From the NCBI RefSeq assembly GCF_010093135.1, contig NZ_PDWK01000015.1, positions 1-51,274 of the forward strand: DNA of 51,274 nucleotides, written 5' to 3'. Shown one piece after another: positions 11,301 to 20,326 of this stretch. The notes under the pieces are model-generated. The model did not search any database, was not told the DNA's origin, and saw only the letters and a list, made by a program, of their open reading frames with translations. Position numbers and translations under genes: made by a program. Positions within the stretch are counted from its first letter, which is position 1, and each line of letters begins with the position of its first letter. Source of the DNA: Pseudoxanthomonas taiwanensis. Its GTDB lineage: Bacteria > Pseudomonadota > Gammaproteobacteria > Xanthomonadales > Xanthomonadaceae.

Positions 11301-12116
11301 ATGCGCCCTGCCACCCCGTATTTCCGCCTGGCACTGCCGGGCCTGCTGCTGGCCCTGGCCGCCTGCGGCAGCACCCCGCCAGCCGATCCGGCCAGCCCCG
11401 CGCCCGCCGCCGGGAAGGCCGCCGCGCCGGCGCTGCTGGCGGCCCACCACTGGTAGCTGCGCGAGGCCCGCGACGCCGCCGGCCGGCCCGTGCCGGCGCT
11501 GGCCGGACGCGCCGACCGGCCGGTGCAGCTGGATTTCGCCGACGGCCGCCTGGTGGTGTCCAACACCTGCAACCGCATGTCCGGCCGCTACCGGATCGAG
11601 GACGGGTTGCTGGTGATCGAGCGGCTGGTGTCCACGCTGATGGCCTGCCCGGACCCGGCGCTGATGGCCCTGGACCGCGAGCTGGGCACGCGCCTGGAAG
11701 GCCGGCCGCACCTGGCCCTGGAGGACGGTGGGCCGCCGCGGCTGGTGCTGGCCACCGCCGCCGGCGAGCGCCTGGTGTTCGCGGGCCGGCCCACCGCCGC
11801 CACCCGCTACGGCGGCGAACCGGAGCGGATCTTCCTGGAGGTGGCCGCCGAGACCCGGCCCTGCGAGCACCCGTTGATGGGGCAGGTGCAGTGCCTGCAG
11901 GTGCGCCGGCTGCATTACGACGAGCGCGGCCTGGCCGTGGGCGACCCCGGGCCCTGGGAGAACTTCTCCGGGCCGATCGAGGGCTACCGGCACCAGCCGG
12001 GCGTGCGCAACGTGCTGCGCGTGGACCGCTACGTGCGCGAGCCGGCGCCGGCCGACGCCTCGCGCTACGCCTACGTGCTGGACATGGTGGTCGAGTCGAA
12101 GCAGGTCGCCCCGTAG
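11301..12116 (+). pseudogene. META/HslJ plus DUF4377-type lipoprotein with an in-frame TAG
   Basis: ATG 11301 has AAGGAG upstream and encodes a lipoprotein signal with lipobox LAAC. The frame is broken by TAG at 11454-11456 after LLAAHHW, then continues uninterrupted to TAG 12114-12116. The downstream part has a META domain (NTCNRMSGRYRIEDG, then STLMACPDPALMALD) and a DUF4377-like C-terminus with two cysteines (ETRPCEHPLMGQVQCLQV). In this family a Gln commonly follows the Trp at the start of the META domain, so CAG to TAG is the simplest explanation. Codon use is the same on both sides. It is a recent nonsense allele or a sequence error; an internal start at 11490 or later would lack the signal peptide. 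Confidence 0.8.
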
Positions 12117-12120
12117 CCGC

Positions 12121-12630
12121 TCAGGCCATCGGCTGGCGCAGCAGGGTCCGCAGCTTCTCCGGCGCGCTGCGCCGCGGATCGTCCAGGTAGATCTCGTGGT
12201 GCCGGCCGCGCAGCGTCGAGCGTTCGCCGATCCAGGCGTGCAGGCGCGCGATGGCCGCCCCCTCGTCCCGGTACGGCCCCACGTGCAGCACCTGCGCGCA
12301 ACGCCCTTCGGTGAAGGTTTCCAGGCGCAGTCGCTCCAGCGCCGGCAGCGCCTTCTTCGCGCGCACGCCGGCCACCGCTTCGGCGACCAGCTCCGCGCCC
12401 GCCTCCGGCGGCTGCATGATCATCGCCGTCCACCGCCAGGCGGCGCGTTCGCCGCGCAGGAAGCTGGCCGGGTCGTCCGCCCACCACAGGCCTTCCAGCG
12501 GCATCACCACGTAGTCCAGCGCGTGCCGGCGCCTGAGCGCGAACTTCACCGCGTAGGACACCGCGTACAGCGCCTCCACGGCCTCGCGCCAGGCCGGCAC
12601 GGTGTCCGGGTCGCCGCCGCCGTCGACCAT
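12121..12630 (-). CDS. GyrI/SbmC-like small-molecule-binding protein, start codon apparently lost
   Basis: The 169 residues from ATG 12630 resemble the GyrI-like fold used by ligand-sensing and gyrase-modulating proteins (KFALRRRHALDYVVMPLEG, VLHVGPYRDEGAAI, HEIYLDDPRR near the C-terminus). Homology clearly extends upstream in the same frame to 12723, giving AKIDLKRRLGPLY and ELDVPAFPFLMVDGGGDP. The codon where family members start is GTC (12721-12723) preceded by seven G on the coding strand, and no ATG, GTG or TTG lies nearby in frame. Either GTG has become GTC, or the homopolymer is misread, or translation uses the internal ATG and loses a beta strand. It closely follows the PEBP gene. Confidence 0.65.
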   Translation of the reverse strand: MVDGGGDPDTVPAWREAVEALYAVSYAVKFALRRRHALDYVVMPLEGLWWADDPASFLRGERAAWRWTAMIMQPPEAGAELVAEAVAGVRAKKALPALERLRLETFTEGRCAQVLHVGPYRDEGAAIARLHAWIGERSTLRGRHHEIYLDDPRRSAPEKLRTLLRQPMA

Positions 12631-12736
12631 CAGGAAGGGGAAGGCGGGAACGTCCAGCTCGACGATGCCCGCTGCCGGACGGTACAGCGGTCCCAGGCGG
12701 CGCTTGAGGTCGATCTTCGCGACGCCCCCCCGCGAC

Positions 12737-13348
12737 TCAGCCCAGCTGCGGATTGAGCGTGTAGGTGCCGTACAGGACCGCCTCGGCCAGCACGTGGCCC
12801 TGCATGGCGCGCAGCACGTCGGCGGCAGTGAACCGCTCCGGCAGCTCCAGCCTGTCCACGTCCAGTGCGAACAGGCGGAAGAAGTAGCGGTGCACGCGCA
12901 GGTCGTTGAACGGCGGGTACGGGCCGGCGTAGCCGAAGTAGGCGCCGCCCATGTCGGCGTCGCCGGCGAACCAGCCGGGGTAGTCGTTCAGGCCCTGGCG
13001 CGCGCCGGCCCGGCCCGGCGGCTGCCGCTTGCCCTTCGCGGTGACGCCATCGCTGCAGCTGCCGGCCGCGATCTGGCGCACGTCGGCGGGGATGTCGGCC
13101 ATCGCCCAGTGCACGAATTCCGCGCGCGGCTGTTCGACCGGAATCTGCAGGTCCTGGCGGCCGACGGTCCCCGGCACCGTCGGCGCGTCCGGGTCGATGC
13201 ACAGCAGGGCGAAGGAGCGGGTCCCGTCGGGGACCCCGTCCCAGGCCAGGTGCGGGTTGCGATTGGGCGCGAACCCGTCGGGCCGGCCCATGGCGAACTC
13301 GGCCGGGATCCGGCCGCGATGCTCGAAACTGTCGCTCCAGATGCGCAT
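12737..13348 (-). CDS. YbhB/YbcL family (PEBP-like) protein
   Basis: A 203-residue phosphatidylethanolamine-binding-protein fold. Family hallmarks are the N-terminal FAMGRPDGFAPNRNPHLAW, the anion-pocket segments CIDPDAP and FVHWAMADIP, and the FNDLRVHRYFFRLFALD strand. There is no signal peptide, so it is cytoplasmic like E. coli YbhB. The ATG at 13348 has GGAGGACT just upstream. It starts fifteen bases after the sulfotransferase gene ends and is probably cotranscribed with it. Its biochemical role in bacteria is unclear; no enzymatic function is asserted. Confidence 0.85.
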   Translation of the reverse strand: MRIWSDSFEHRGRIPAEFAMGRPDGFAPNRNPHLAWDGVPDGTRSFALLCIDPDAPTVPGTVGRQDLQIPVEQPRAEFVHWAMADIPADVRQIAAGSCSDGVTAKGKRQPPGRAGARQGLNDYPGWFAGDADMGGAYFGYAGPYPPFNDLRVHRYFFRLFALDVDRLELPERFTAADVLRAMQGHVLAEAVLYGTYTLNPQLG

Positions 13349-13363
13349 GGCAGTCCTCCGTGG

Positions 13364-15419
13364 TCAGTGTTCAGGGTAGCCCAGGCGCACGGCCACCGGC
13401 TGCAGGCGCGCGAACGCGTCGGCCAGCAGCCCGGTGTAGGCGCGCCAGCGCCCGGCGGGCAGCCCGCGCGGATCGCGCGGGGCCGGCGGCAGCGGGAAGC
13501 CGAGCGCCTGGCCGAGGCGGGCGGCCAGCTGCGGCGGATCGGCCAGCACCTCGTCCAGGCGCAGCAGCACGTGCGGGTACAGGTCCTGCTCGTGCAGCTG
13601 CGCCACCTGCTCCAGCCGCGCCGCCAGCCACGCGGCGGCCGCCCCGGGCGCCTCCAGCGCGAACGGCGCGCCGCCGGCGATCCAGCCCAGCAGCATGTCG
13701 CGCGGGTCGCGCAGGGCCAGCAGCAGGCGGCCCTCCGGCAGGTGCGGGCGCAGCGCCAGCAGCAGTGCGTTGTCCCACCACGGCAGCCAGTCCACCGCAA
13801 CGCCGTTGCCGATGCCGCGCGCCGGCAGGGCACGGCGCCAGCGCGCCACCAGCTCGTCCGGCGGCAGCCGGCCCGCGGCCAGCGCCGCGGCGGTGGCGGG
13901 GCTGCAGCGGATCGTCCGGCGGCCGCGGGCCGAAGCGGTCGCGCAGCACCGGACCGCCGCCGGCCACCAGGGTGTCCACCACCCGCTCCACGCCCGAGCC
14001 CGGCGCACCCCATACCAGCAGCACCTGCGTCTCCGGCGCCGGCGCGGCCGCGTCCGGCCACGGGCCGGCGACCTCCGCCGGCGGTGGCGGCGGCGGCAGC
14101 CGCCCGCCGTGCTCGGCGTGCAGCGCCAGCCATTCGGCCAGGGCCTGGTCCGGGCGCCCGGCGCGGTCGAGCAGCTGGCCCAGCCAGCTGCGCACACCGG
14201 CGCGCGCGGCCTCCTCCGTCTGCGCCGCCAGCAGCGCACGGGCCTGCGCCAGCGCGGCCTCGGCGTCGCGCTCCAGCAGGGTCTCGGCCAGCATGCGGCC
14301 AGCCACGAAGTCCTCCGGGCGCAGCGCCAGCACGCGCCGCGCGAACGCCTCGACCCCGGCCGGGTCGCCGGCGCGCTCGCGGTCGAACAGCGCCGCGTGC
14401 AGTGCCGGCACGTGCTCCGGCATGGCCGCCAGCCAGCGCTCCAGCACCTGCGCGCCCTCGGCGGTGCCGGGCGTCTCCAGTACCAGGCGGGCGGACCACG
14501 CCGCGCCGGCATCGGGGTGCGCGGCCAGCACCGACTCGAGCGTGGCGCGGGCCTGTTCGCGCTCGCCGCGCGCCTGCCACAGCCGCATCAGCCCGTCCAG
14601 CACCGCCAGGTCGTCCGGCAGCCCGTCCAGCGCGCGGCGCAGGTGGGCCAGCGCCTCCCCGGCGCGGCCGGCGCGCAGCGCGTACAGGCCCGCGGCCCGG
14701 TACAGGGCCGGGGCGGCCTCGCCCTCCAGCAGCGGCGCCAGCACGTCCACGGCCTCGCCGGGACGGCGCTGGGCGTCGACCAGCTGGGCCAGCAGCGGCC
14801 GCAGCTTCGCCGCGGCCGGAGGCGCCAGCTCCATCACCCGGCGCAGCGCCTGCTCGGCGAACGCCAGGTGGCCGCGGGCCAGGTAGGCCAGGGCCAGCAC
14901 CGACAGCAGCTGCGGATCGTCCGGCAGCCGCTCGGCCGCGGCGCTGGCGTGGCGCAGCGCCTGCTCGGCGTCGCCGCGGCGCAGGGCCAGCATCGCCTGC
15001 ACCGTGGCCAGGTGCGGGTCGCCCTCCGGGGCGATGCGCGCGGCGGTGCGCAGGGCCTGCCCGGCCGCGTCCAGGTCGCCGCGCAGCAGCGCCAGCCGCG
15101 CCTGCGCCAGGTAGGCCGGCACCAGGTTGGGGTCCAGGCCCAAGCTCTGGTCCAGGGCCTCGCGCGCGGCTTCCAGGCGGCCGCCCTGCACCAGCAGCAC
15201 GGCACGGTCCATGTGCAGCCAGGCGTTCTCCGGCGCCAGGCGGAGGGCCTCGTCCAGCGCGGCCAGCGCCGCGTCCGGATCGCCGGACTGGGCCAGGGCC
15301 ACGGCCAGGGCGTGCCGGGCGGCCGCATCGTCGGGGGAGGCCTCGGCCCATTCGCGGGCCAGGGCCAGAGCCTTGTCCAGGTCGCCGCCCTGCAGCGCCT
15401 GCTGGATCGCTTCCTGCAT
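13364..15419 (-). pseudogene. TPR-repeat sulfotransferase-family protein, frameshifted
   Basis: From ATG 15419 the frame encodes about 440 residues of tandem TPR-like helices (for example ALALAREWAEASPDD, AALAALDEALRLAPEN). It then enters a sulfotransferase-like domain with P-loop VLLVWGAPGSGVERVV. After FGPRPPDDPLQ the frame goes wrong, and the conserved remainder (LPARGIGNGVAVDWLPWWDN, LLALRDPRDMLLGW, QDLYPHVLLRLDE) is found in the next frame, ending at 13364. Removing one base from the G4 run at 13898-13901 joins the two into one protein of about 684 residues. Without repair, the 682-residue product carries a nonsense C-terminus that lacks the PAPS-binding second half. It is a one-base insertion or a consensus error. 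Confidence 0.82.
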
Positions 15420-15467
15420 GGTTTCCGGGACTTTCGCGTGGAAAAGTCCCGAGTGTAACGGGCCGGC

Positions 15468-16463
15468 TCAGTCCGCCGGGAGGGCCGCGCACAGGCGCGC
15501 GGCCAGCCAGCGCTCGGCGAAGCCGTCGCCGGCCAGGTTCTCCACGAAGGCGCAGTGGCCGCCCCAGCGCGCCACCTCCAGGCGCGCCGTGGACGGCAGG
15601 CGCCAGCGCCGAAAGTCCTCGAACGGGATCACCGGATCGTCCTGCGCCATGAGGATGTCGGCCGGCACCTGCAGCCCGGCCAGGCGGTCGCCGGCGATGG
15701 AGTAGCTGTCGAAGTAGGCGTCCAGGCTGTCGAAGCCGGCGTGGCGCTGCGCCAGCCAGGCCATCAGCCCGCGCATGTCCTGGGCCAGCACCGAGTCGTC
15801 CCAGCGGTAGCGCTCGGGGAACAGCTCGCGCTTGCGCCGCAGCGAGCTGCGCCACTTGCGCCGGAAGTACCAGTCGTAGATCGCCGGGGCCCGCTCCATG
15901 TGCGCCAAGGTGGTGGCCGGGTCCACCAGCGGGCAGACCGCGGCGATGTGCCGCAGCGGCAGGCCGGCGACGCGGGCGCACAGGCCCAGGCGCAGGGCGA
16001 AGTTGCCGCCCAGCGAGTAGCCGGCTACCACCAGGTCGCGCACGCGCAGGCGCCGCACCATGTCGACGGCGGCGTGCACCACCTCGTCCAGACGGTTGGA
16101 GTGGAACAGCTCCTCGTTGAGGTGGTGGGTCTGGCCGTGGTCGCGGAAGTTGAGGCGGAACACCTCGAACCCGCAGCGCAGCAGGCGGGCTGCGGCCAGG
16201 CGCATGTAGCCGGACTCGGCGCTGCCCTCCCAGCCGTGCAGCAGCAGGGCCATGCCGCGCGCGCGCGCGCCGGGGACGCGGCTGTGCCAGCCCTGCAGGC
16301 GCGCGCCGTTGCCGCCGTCGAGGATCAGCTCCCGGGTGTGCGCGCCGGTGGCGGCCAGGGCGCGGCGGCCACGCAGGCGGCGCAGGTGGCTGGAGCCGAG
16401 CACCGACTGCAGGTGGGGATTGCGCAGCAGCAGCGGCGGCAGGTAGTCGGCCGCCGTCGGCAT
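15468..16463 (-). CDS. YheT-type alpha/beta hydrolase
   Basis: A 331-residue alpha/beta-hydrolase of the YheT/EMB8/ABHD1-3 family, a group linked to lipid ester hydrolysis. It has LLLHGWEGSAES (oxyanion region), the nucleophile elbow GYSLGGN, DDPVIP holding the acid residue, and the catalytic His in RWGGHCAFVE near the C-terminus. The N-terminus YLPPLLLRNPHLQSVLGS is the family signature. I chose ATG 16463 because GGAG lies about nine bases upstream; a GTG at 16505 in the same frame is possible. It lies 58 bases after the acyltransferase gene. Confidence 0.85.
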   Translation of the reverse strand: MPTAADYLPPLLLRNPHLQSVLGSSHLRRLRGRRALAATGAHTRELILDGGNGARLQGWHSRVPGARARGMALLLHGWEGSAESGYMRLAAARLLRCGFEVFRLNFRDHGQTHHLNEELFHSNRLDEVVHAAVDMVRRLRVRDLVVAGYSLGGNFALRLGLCARVAGLPLRHIAAVCPLVDPATTLAHMERAPAIYDWYFRRKWRSSLRRKRELFPERYRWDDSVLAQDMRGLMAWLAQRHAGFDSLDAYFDSYSIAGDRLAGLQVPADILMAQDDPVIPFEDFRRWRLPSTARLEVARWGGHCAFVENLAGDGFAERWLAARLCAALPAD

Positions 16464-16521
16464 GGGCACCCCCGCTCCGGTCCGGCCCGCATCCACAGCC
16501 ATCACCCCCGCCGGCCGCGCC

Positions 16522-17313
16522 TCACCGCCCCATCACCGCCACGATGCGTTCGCGCGCCTGTTCGGCGATGCGGCGGCGCCCCTCCACGTTGCCCGGCGGG
16601 ATCGGCTCCAGGAAGTGCACCTCGGCCACCCGCGCCGGCTCGCCGAGCAGGCGGAAGAAGTTGGCCACGAAGCTCTCGCCCGGGCCGAAGGCCACCACGG
16701 TCTGGGCGCCGCCGCCCTCGCCGTAGCGCAGGGCCACCGGCTGCACCGGCACCTGCGCCTCGACCGCGGCCTGGAAGATGCGGGCGTGGAACGGCCCCAC
16801 CTCGCGGCCGTCGCGGGTGCGCCCCTCCGGGAACACGCCCACCGAGCGGCCCGACTCAAGGCGCCGGCGCATCTCCTCCATCACGCCGTTGAGCGAGTCG
16901 CTGTTGCCGCGCTGGTGGAAGATGGTCTGCCCGCGCGCCGCCAGCCAACCGACCACCGGCCAGCCGGCGATCTCGCGCTTGGCCACGAAGCCCATCATGC
17001 GCTGGCTGTGCAGGACCTCGATGTCCACCCAGCTGACGTGGTTGGCCACGAACAGGGTCGGGCCGGGCAGCGGCGCGCCGACCCGGCGCAGGCGGAAGCC
17101 GAAGATCCACATCAGCCCGGCCGACCAGGCGCGCACCGCGCGGTCGGCGACGGTCTCCTGGCCCCAGCGCCGGCGCCCCAGCACCGGCGCCTGGCACAGC
17201 AGGCACAGCGGCAGGGACACCAGCAGGTGCAGCAGCAGCAGCGGGAGGCGGTAGAGGTAACGGAGACTGCGCGCCAGGCCACCGGCCCTGGCGCGATGGG
17301 GATGCTGAGCCAT
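16522..17313 (-). CDS. 1-acyl-sn-glycerol-3-phosphate acyltransferase family protein
   Basis: A 263-residue PlsC-superfamily acyltransferase of the inner membrane. An N-terminal hydrophobic stretch (about 20-45) anchors it. The catalytic HX4D motif is NHVSWVDI near residue 92, block II is VGWLAARGQTIFHQRGN, and block III is VGVFPEGRTRDG. Such enzymes acylate lysophosphatidate or related lysolipids using acyl-CoA or acyl-ACP. Whether this is the housekeeping PlsC or an OlsA-like relative cannot be settled here. It sits between a thioesterase and a lipid-type hydrolase, consistent with phospholipid remodelling. Confidence 0.85.
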   Translation of the reverse strand: MAQHPHRARAGGLARSLRYLYRLPLLLLHLLVSLPLCLLCQAPVLGRRRWGQETVADRAVRAWSAGLMWIFGFRLRRVGAPLPGPTLFVANHVSWVDIEVLHSQRMMGFVAKREIAGWPVVGWLAARGQTIFHQRGNSDSLNGVMEEMRRRLESGRSVGVFPEGRTRDGREVGPFHARIFQAAVEAQVPVQPVALRYGEGGGAQTVVAFGPGESFVANFFRLLGEPARVAEVHFLEPIPPGNVEGRRRIAEQARERIVAVMGR

Positions 17314-17360
17314 AGGGCGCCCACGATACCGGATGCGCCGCCGCCTGCGCATCCGTCCCC

Positions 17361-17783
17361 TCAGCCCACCGGCACCACCGCCAGGGTCAGGCGCGAGACG
17401 CACACCGGCCGGGCGCGCTCGTCCTCGATGCGGATCTCCCAGACCTGGGTGGTCCGGCCCACGTGCAGGGCGCGGGCGGTGCCGGTGACCACGCCCTCGC
17501 GCACCGCGCGCAGGTGGTTGGCATTGATCTCCAGGCCCACGGCCATCTGCCGGCGGGTGTCCAGGCACAGGTTGCCGGCGCTGCTGCCCAGGGTCTCGGC
17601 CAGCACCACCGAGGCGCCGCCGTGGAGCAGGCCGTACGGCTGGCGGGTGCGCGGCTCCACCGGCATGGTCGCACGCAGCCAGTCCTCGCCGGCGGCGGTG
17701 AAGACGATGCCCAGGTGCTCGATCAGGGTGCCCTGGCTGAGGCGGTTGAGCGCGTCCAGGTCGACGGGGGCGCGGAAGATCAT
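17361..17783 (-). CDS. Hotdog-fold acyl-CoA thioesterase (PaaI/YdiI-like)
   Basis: A 140-residue single hotdog domain. The helix segment LLHGGASVVLAETLGS carries the catalytic Glu/Asp position and the HGG turn of the PaaI/YdiI/DHNA-CoA thioesterase group; GLEINANHLRAVREG and TTQVWEIRIED are the following strands. It should hydrolyse small or aryl acyl-CoAs as a homotetramer. The substrate is unknown; no menaquinone genes are nearby, so a MenI role is not supported by context. It starts 23 bases after the phospholipase-D gene and lies in the same transcriptional run. Confidence 0.85.
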   Translation of the reverse strand: MIFRAPVDLDALNRLSQGTLIEHLGIVFTAAGEDWLRATMPVEPRTRQPYGLLHGGASVVLAETLGSSAGNLCLDTRRQMAVGLEINANHLRAVREGVVTGTARALHVGRTTQVWEIRIEDERARPVCVSRLTLAVVPVG

Positions 17784-17806
17784 GGAGGTGCGGGTTCCCG
17801 GGGTGG

Positions 17807-19726
17807 CTAGAGGATCGGCACCAGGCCGGCGCCGAAGGCGGGGAGCATACGCGTGATCAGCGAGCGCGGCCCCAGGCTGACCTCGGGGAAGTCGCCGACC
17901 GGCTCGTAGCAGCGGTGGAAGTCCGGCGCGGTGCGCGGCAACGGCGCCGGGCAGTCCGGGCCCGGGCGGAACTCGTAGTTGGTGGCGTAGCGCCACGGCC
18001 ACACGTCCAGCACCGGCGAACGCTCCAGCACCTTGCCCACGCTGTAGTTCAGGCCCGACAGCACCGGCGGCCTGGAGCGCGGCGCCACGGCCCAGGCGTT
18101 GCCCGGGGCGATGTCGCGCTCGATGCTGGCGGCCAGCGCCCGGGCGAAGGCCGGGTCCTCGATCACCACCACCGCCTCGGTGTTGTAGTTCTCGCTGCGC
18201 GGGTCGAAGTTGTGCGTGCCGATCACGCCGATGCGGCGGTCGATCACCAGTGACTTGGCGTGCAGGCCCATGCGCGAGCCGCTGCGGGTCACCGGCAGCG
18301 GCCGGTTGGCCGGGGCGCTGGCGCGCAGAAGCGACGGCCGGGTCTCGGTGCGCAGCTTGTCCTCCACCTGGCGCGGCTGCGGGCCGCGGCTGCCGCCCAG
18401 GCTGCCGCCGGGAAGCTCGCTGCGCGGCACCGTGGGGCCGGCGTCGGCGCCGGGGAGCCAGGACAGGGCCGGGTCCACCGGCGGATCGGCCGGGAACGGC
18501 TTGTACTCGTACAGGTCGAAGCCCAGCTCGCGCACGTTGCGGCGCTTGTACTTGTAGCTGAGCGCGTAGACGATCGGGTTGTCGGTGGCCGCCAGACTGT
18601 TGGTCGACACCACCACCCGTGGCGGCCGCGGGCGCGCGCGCAGCTCGCGGAACACCTCCACCGCGCGGTCGGACAGCACCAGGTACGGGGTCTGCAGCAG
18701 CACCTCGCGCTCGGCGTGGGACAGCAGGCTGGCCAGCCCGGGCGCGCCGCCGTCGGTGACGCCCTCGTGGTGCTTGTCCGGGCGGTCGGCCAGGTAGGCC
18801 ACCCGGCCCACCGGCAGGGCGCGGCCGGCCAGGCGCTCGCGCACCAGCGCCGGGTCGGCGGCCACCGCCGACATCCGCTCCACCCGCTCCGGGTGCGCCG
18901 GCCGCGCCGGCGGCATCTCCGGCACCCCGCGCGCGAGCAGCAGCTTGCCCACGTCGCGCAGGTGCGCCACCGGCACGGCGCGGCGGTCGTTCCAGTACTC
19001 CTGGAAGTTGCGCGCCATCTCCCGCACCACCGGGCCGGCCACCAGCACGTCGCGGTCGCGGAAGTTGTACTGCCGGTCCCAGTCGTAGTAGTCGTCCTGG
19101 TAGTTGCGCCCGCCGGTGATGCCCACCGCGTCGTCCACCACCAGCAGCTTGTTGTGCATGCGCTGGTTGAAGCGGCGGAAGCAGCACAGCACGCTGGCGG
19201 CGTAGTGCAGGTAGTTGGGCTTGGCCAGGCCGAAGGTCGGGTTGTAGATGCGCAGCTCCAGGTTGGCGTGCGCGCCGGCCAGGGCGGCGAGGATGTCCAG
19301 GTCGGCGATGGCCGACAGCTGGTCGATCAGCAGCCGCACCTTCACCCCGCGGCGGGCCGCGGCCAGCAGCTCGTCCAGCACCAGGCGGGCGCTGTCGTCC
19401 TTGTCGAAGATGTAGGTCTGCAGGTCGATGCGCCGGGTCGCGCCGCGGATCAGGTCCAGGCGCGCCACCAGCGCGTCGGCGCCGCTGTCCAGGATCAGCG
19501 CGTAGTGGCGCGGCGCCTCCGGCGCGGAGGCGGCGAAGGCCTGCCCGGCCAGGCCGCGCAGCGGCGAGGGCGGGGCGCAGCGGTCCGGACGCTGGCAGTT
19601 CACCGTGGTGTCGCGCGCGGCCAGGGCCACGGCCTCGGCCTGCGCGCGCTTCTCCGGGGACAGCGTGGCGCAGGCGGCCAGCGGCAGCAGCAGGGTCAGC
19701 AGCAGCAGGCGCAGCGGCAGCCTCAT
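17807..19726 (-). CDS. Phospholipase D-family lipoprotein (cardiolipin synthase-like)
   Basis: A 639-residue protein with a lipoprotein signal (lipobox LAAC, C19) and two HKD motifs: HNKLLVVDDAVGITGGRNY from H191 and HAKSLVIDRRIGVIGTHNF from H489. Two motifs in one chain form one active site that transfers a phosphatidyl group to water or an alcohol. The envelope-anchored form resembles cardiolipin-synthase-like PLD proteins, but a hydrolytic role is equally possible. A low-complexity insert at about 415-485 precedes the second motif. The ATG overlaps the stop of the YceI gene by four bases (ATGA), so the two are translationally coupled. Confidence 0.87.
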   Translation of the reverse strand: MRLPLRLLLLTLLLPLAACATLSPEKRAQAEAVALAARDTTVNCQRPDRCAPPSPLRGLAGQAFAASAPEAPRHYALILDSGADALVARLDLIRGATRRIDLQTYIFDKDDSARLVLDELLAAARRGVKVRLLIDQLSAIADLDILAALAGAHANLELRIYNPTFGLAKPNYLHYAASVLCCFRRFNQRMHNKLLVVDDAVGITGGRNYQDDYYDWDRQYNFRDRDVLVAGPVVREMARNFQEYWNDRRAVPVAHLRDVGKLLLARGVPEMPPARPAHPERVERMSAVAADPALVRERLAGRALPVGRVAYLADRPDKHHEGVTDGGAPGLASLLSHAEREVLLQTPYLVLSDRAVEVFRELRARPRPPRVVVSTNSLAATDNPIVYALSYKYKRRNVRELGFDLYEYKPFPADPPVDPALSWLPGADAGPTVPRSELPGGSLGGSRGPQPRQVEDKLRTETRPSLLRASAPANRPLPVTRSGSRMGLHAKSLVIDRRIGVIGTHNFDPRSENYNTEAVVVIEDPAFARALAASIERDIAPGNAWAVAPRSRPPVLSGLNYSVGKVLERSPVLDVWPWRYATNYEFRPGPDCPAPLPRTAPDFHRCYEPVGDFPEVSLGPRSLITRMLPAFGAGLVPIL

Positions 19727-20322
19727 GGCGCCTCCTCCCGCAGCCACACCTGCATGACGAAGCGGACCCGGTCGGACAGCACCATCCGCCAGTCGGCCAT
19801 GCCGTAGCGGCCGCGGTCGATGTCCCCGCGCACCGACACCGGGCAGTCGCGGCCGGGACGGGCGCAGGCGGCCGGTGCCACCTCCAGAACCTCGGCGTGG
19901 GTGTGCGCGCGCAGGGTCAGATGGCCGCGCAGCGGACCGCCGGCGGCCAGCACGGCCGGGTCGTAGGGCTCGGACACGAACTCCATCCACGGATACCGCA
20001 GGGGGTCGAAGAAGTGCTCGCCGCGCATCCAGGCGGTGTAGCGCGGACGGCCGGGGATGACCGCCTCGGCCGTGGCCACGCGCAGGCGCACGCGGTGACG
20101 GCCGTCGGCCAGCCGCTCGACCAGGCCCTCGTAGCGCGGGAACTCGCCCCCCAGGCGGTGGCCGACGCGGGTGCGGACCTCGAAGCCCAGGTGGCTGCGC
20201 GCCGGATCGACCCGCAGCGGCGGCTGCGACGCGGACACCGGCGCGGCGCTGCCGGGCGGCGCCAGCAACGCCGCCAGCAGGAACCAGGGCATCCACCTGC
20301 GTTCCCGGACCGGCCGCACCAT
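19723..20322 (-). CDS. YceI-family periplasmic protein
   Basis: A 199-residue protein with a signal peptide (cleavage likely after about residue 26, PGSAA) followed by a YceI lipocalin-like beta barrel: VDPARSHLGFEVRTRVG opens the domain and MADWRMVLSDRVRFVMQVWL closes it. YceI proteins bind isoprenoid or lipid chains in the periplasm. The HFFDPLRYPWMEF segment matches the usual F-D-xx-x-P-x-x-F hallmark. Its stop overlaps the ATG of the phospholipase-D gene and its start lies four bases after sixA, so it is firmly inside an operon with envelope-lipid genes. Confidence 0.82.
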   Translation of the reverse strand: MVRPVRERRWMPWFLLAALLAPPGSAAPVSASQPPLRVDPARSHLGFEVRTRVGHRLGGEFPRYEGLVERLADGRHRVRLRVATAEAVIPGRPRYTAWMRGEHFFDPLRYPWMEFVSEPYDPAVLAAGGPLRGHLTLRAHTHAEVLEVAPAACARPGRDCPVSVRGDIDRGRYGMADWRMVLSDRVRFVMQVWLREEAP

Positions 20323-20326
20323 GCGC

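Noticed and set aside
17361-17783. Calling the hotdog enzyme MenI (menaquinone pathway)
   Set aside because: No other menaquinone gene is present, and the family hydrolyses many acyl-CoAs, so only the general thioesterase call is kept.
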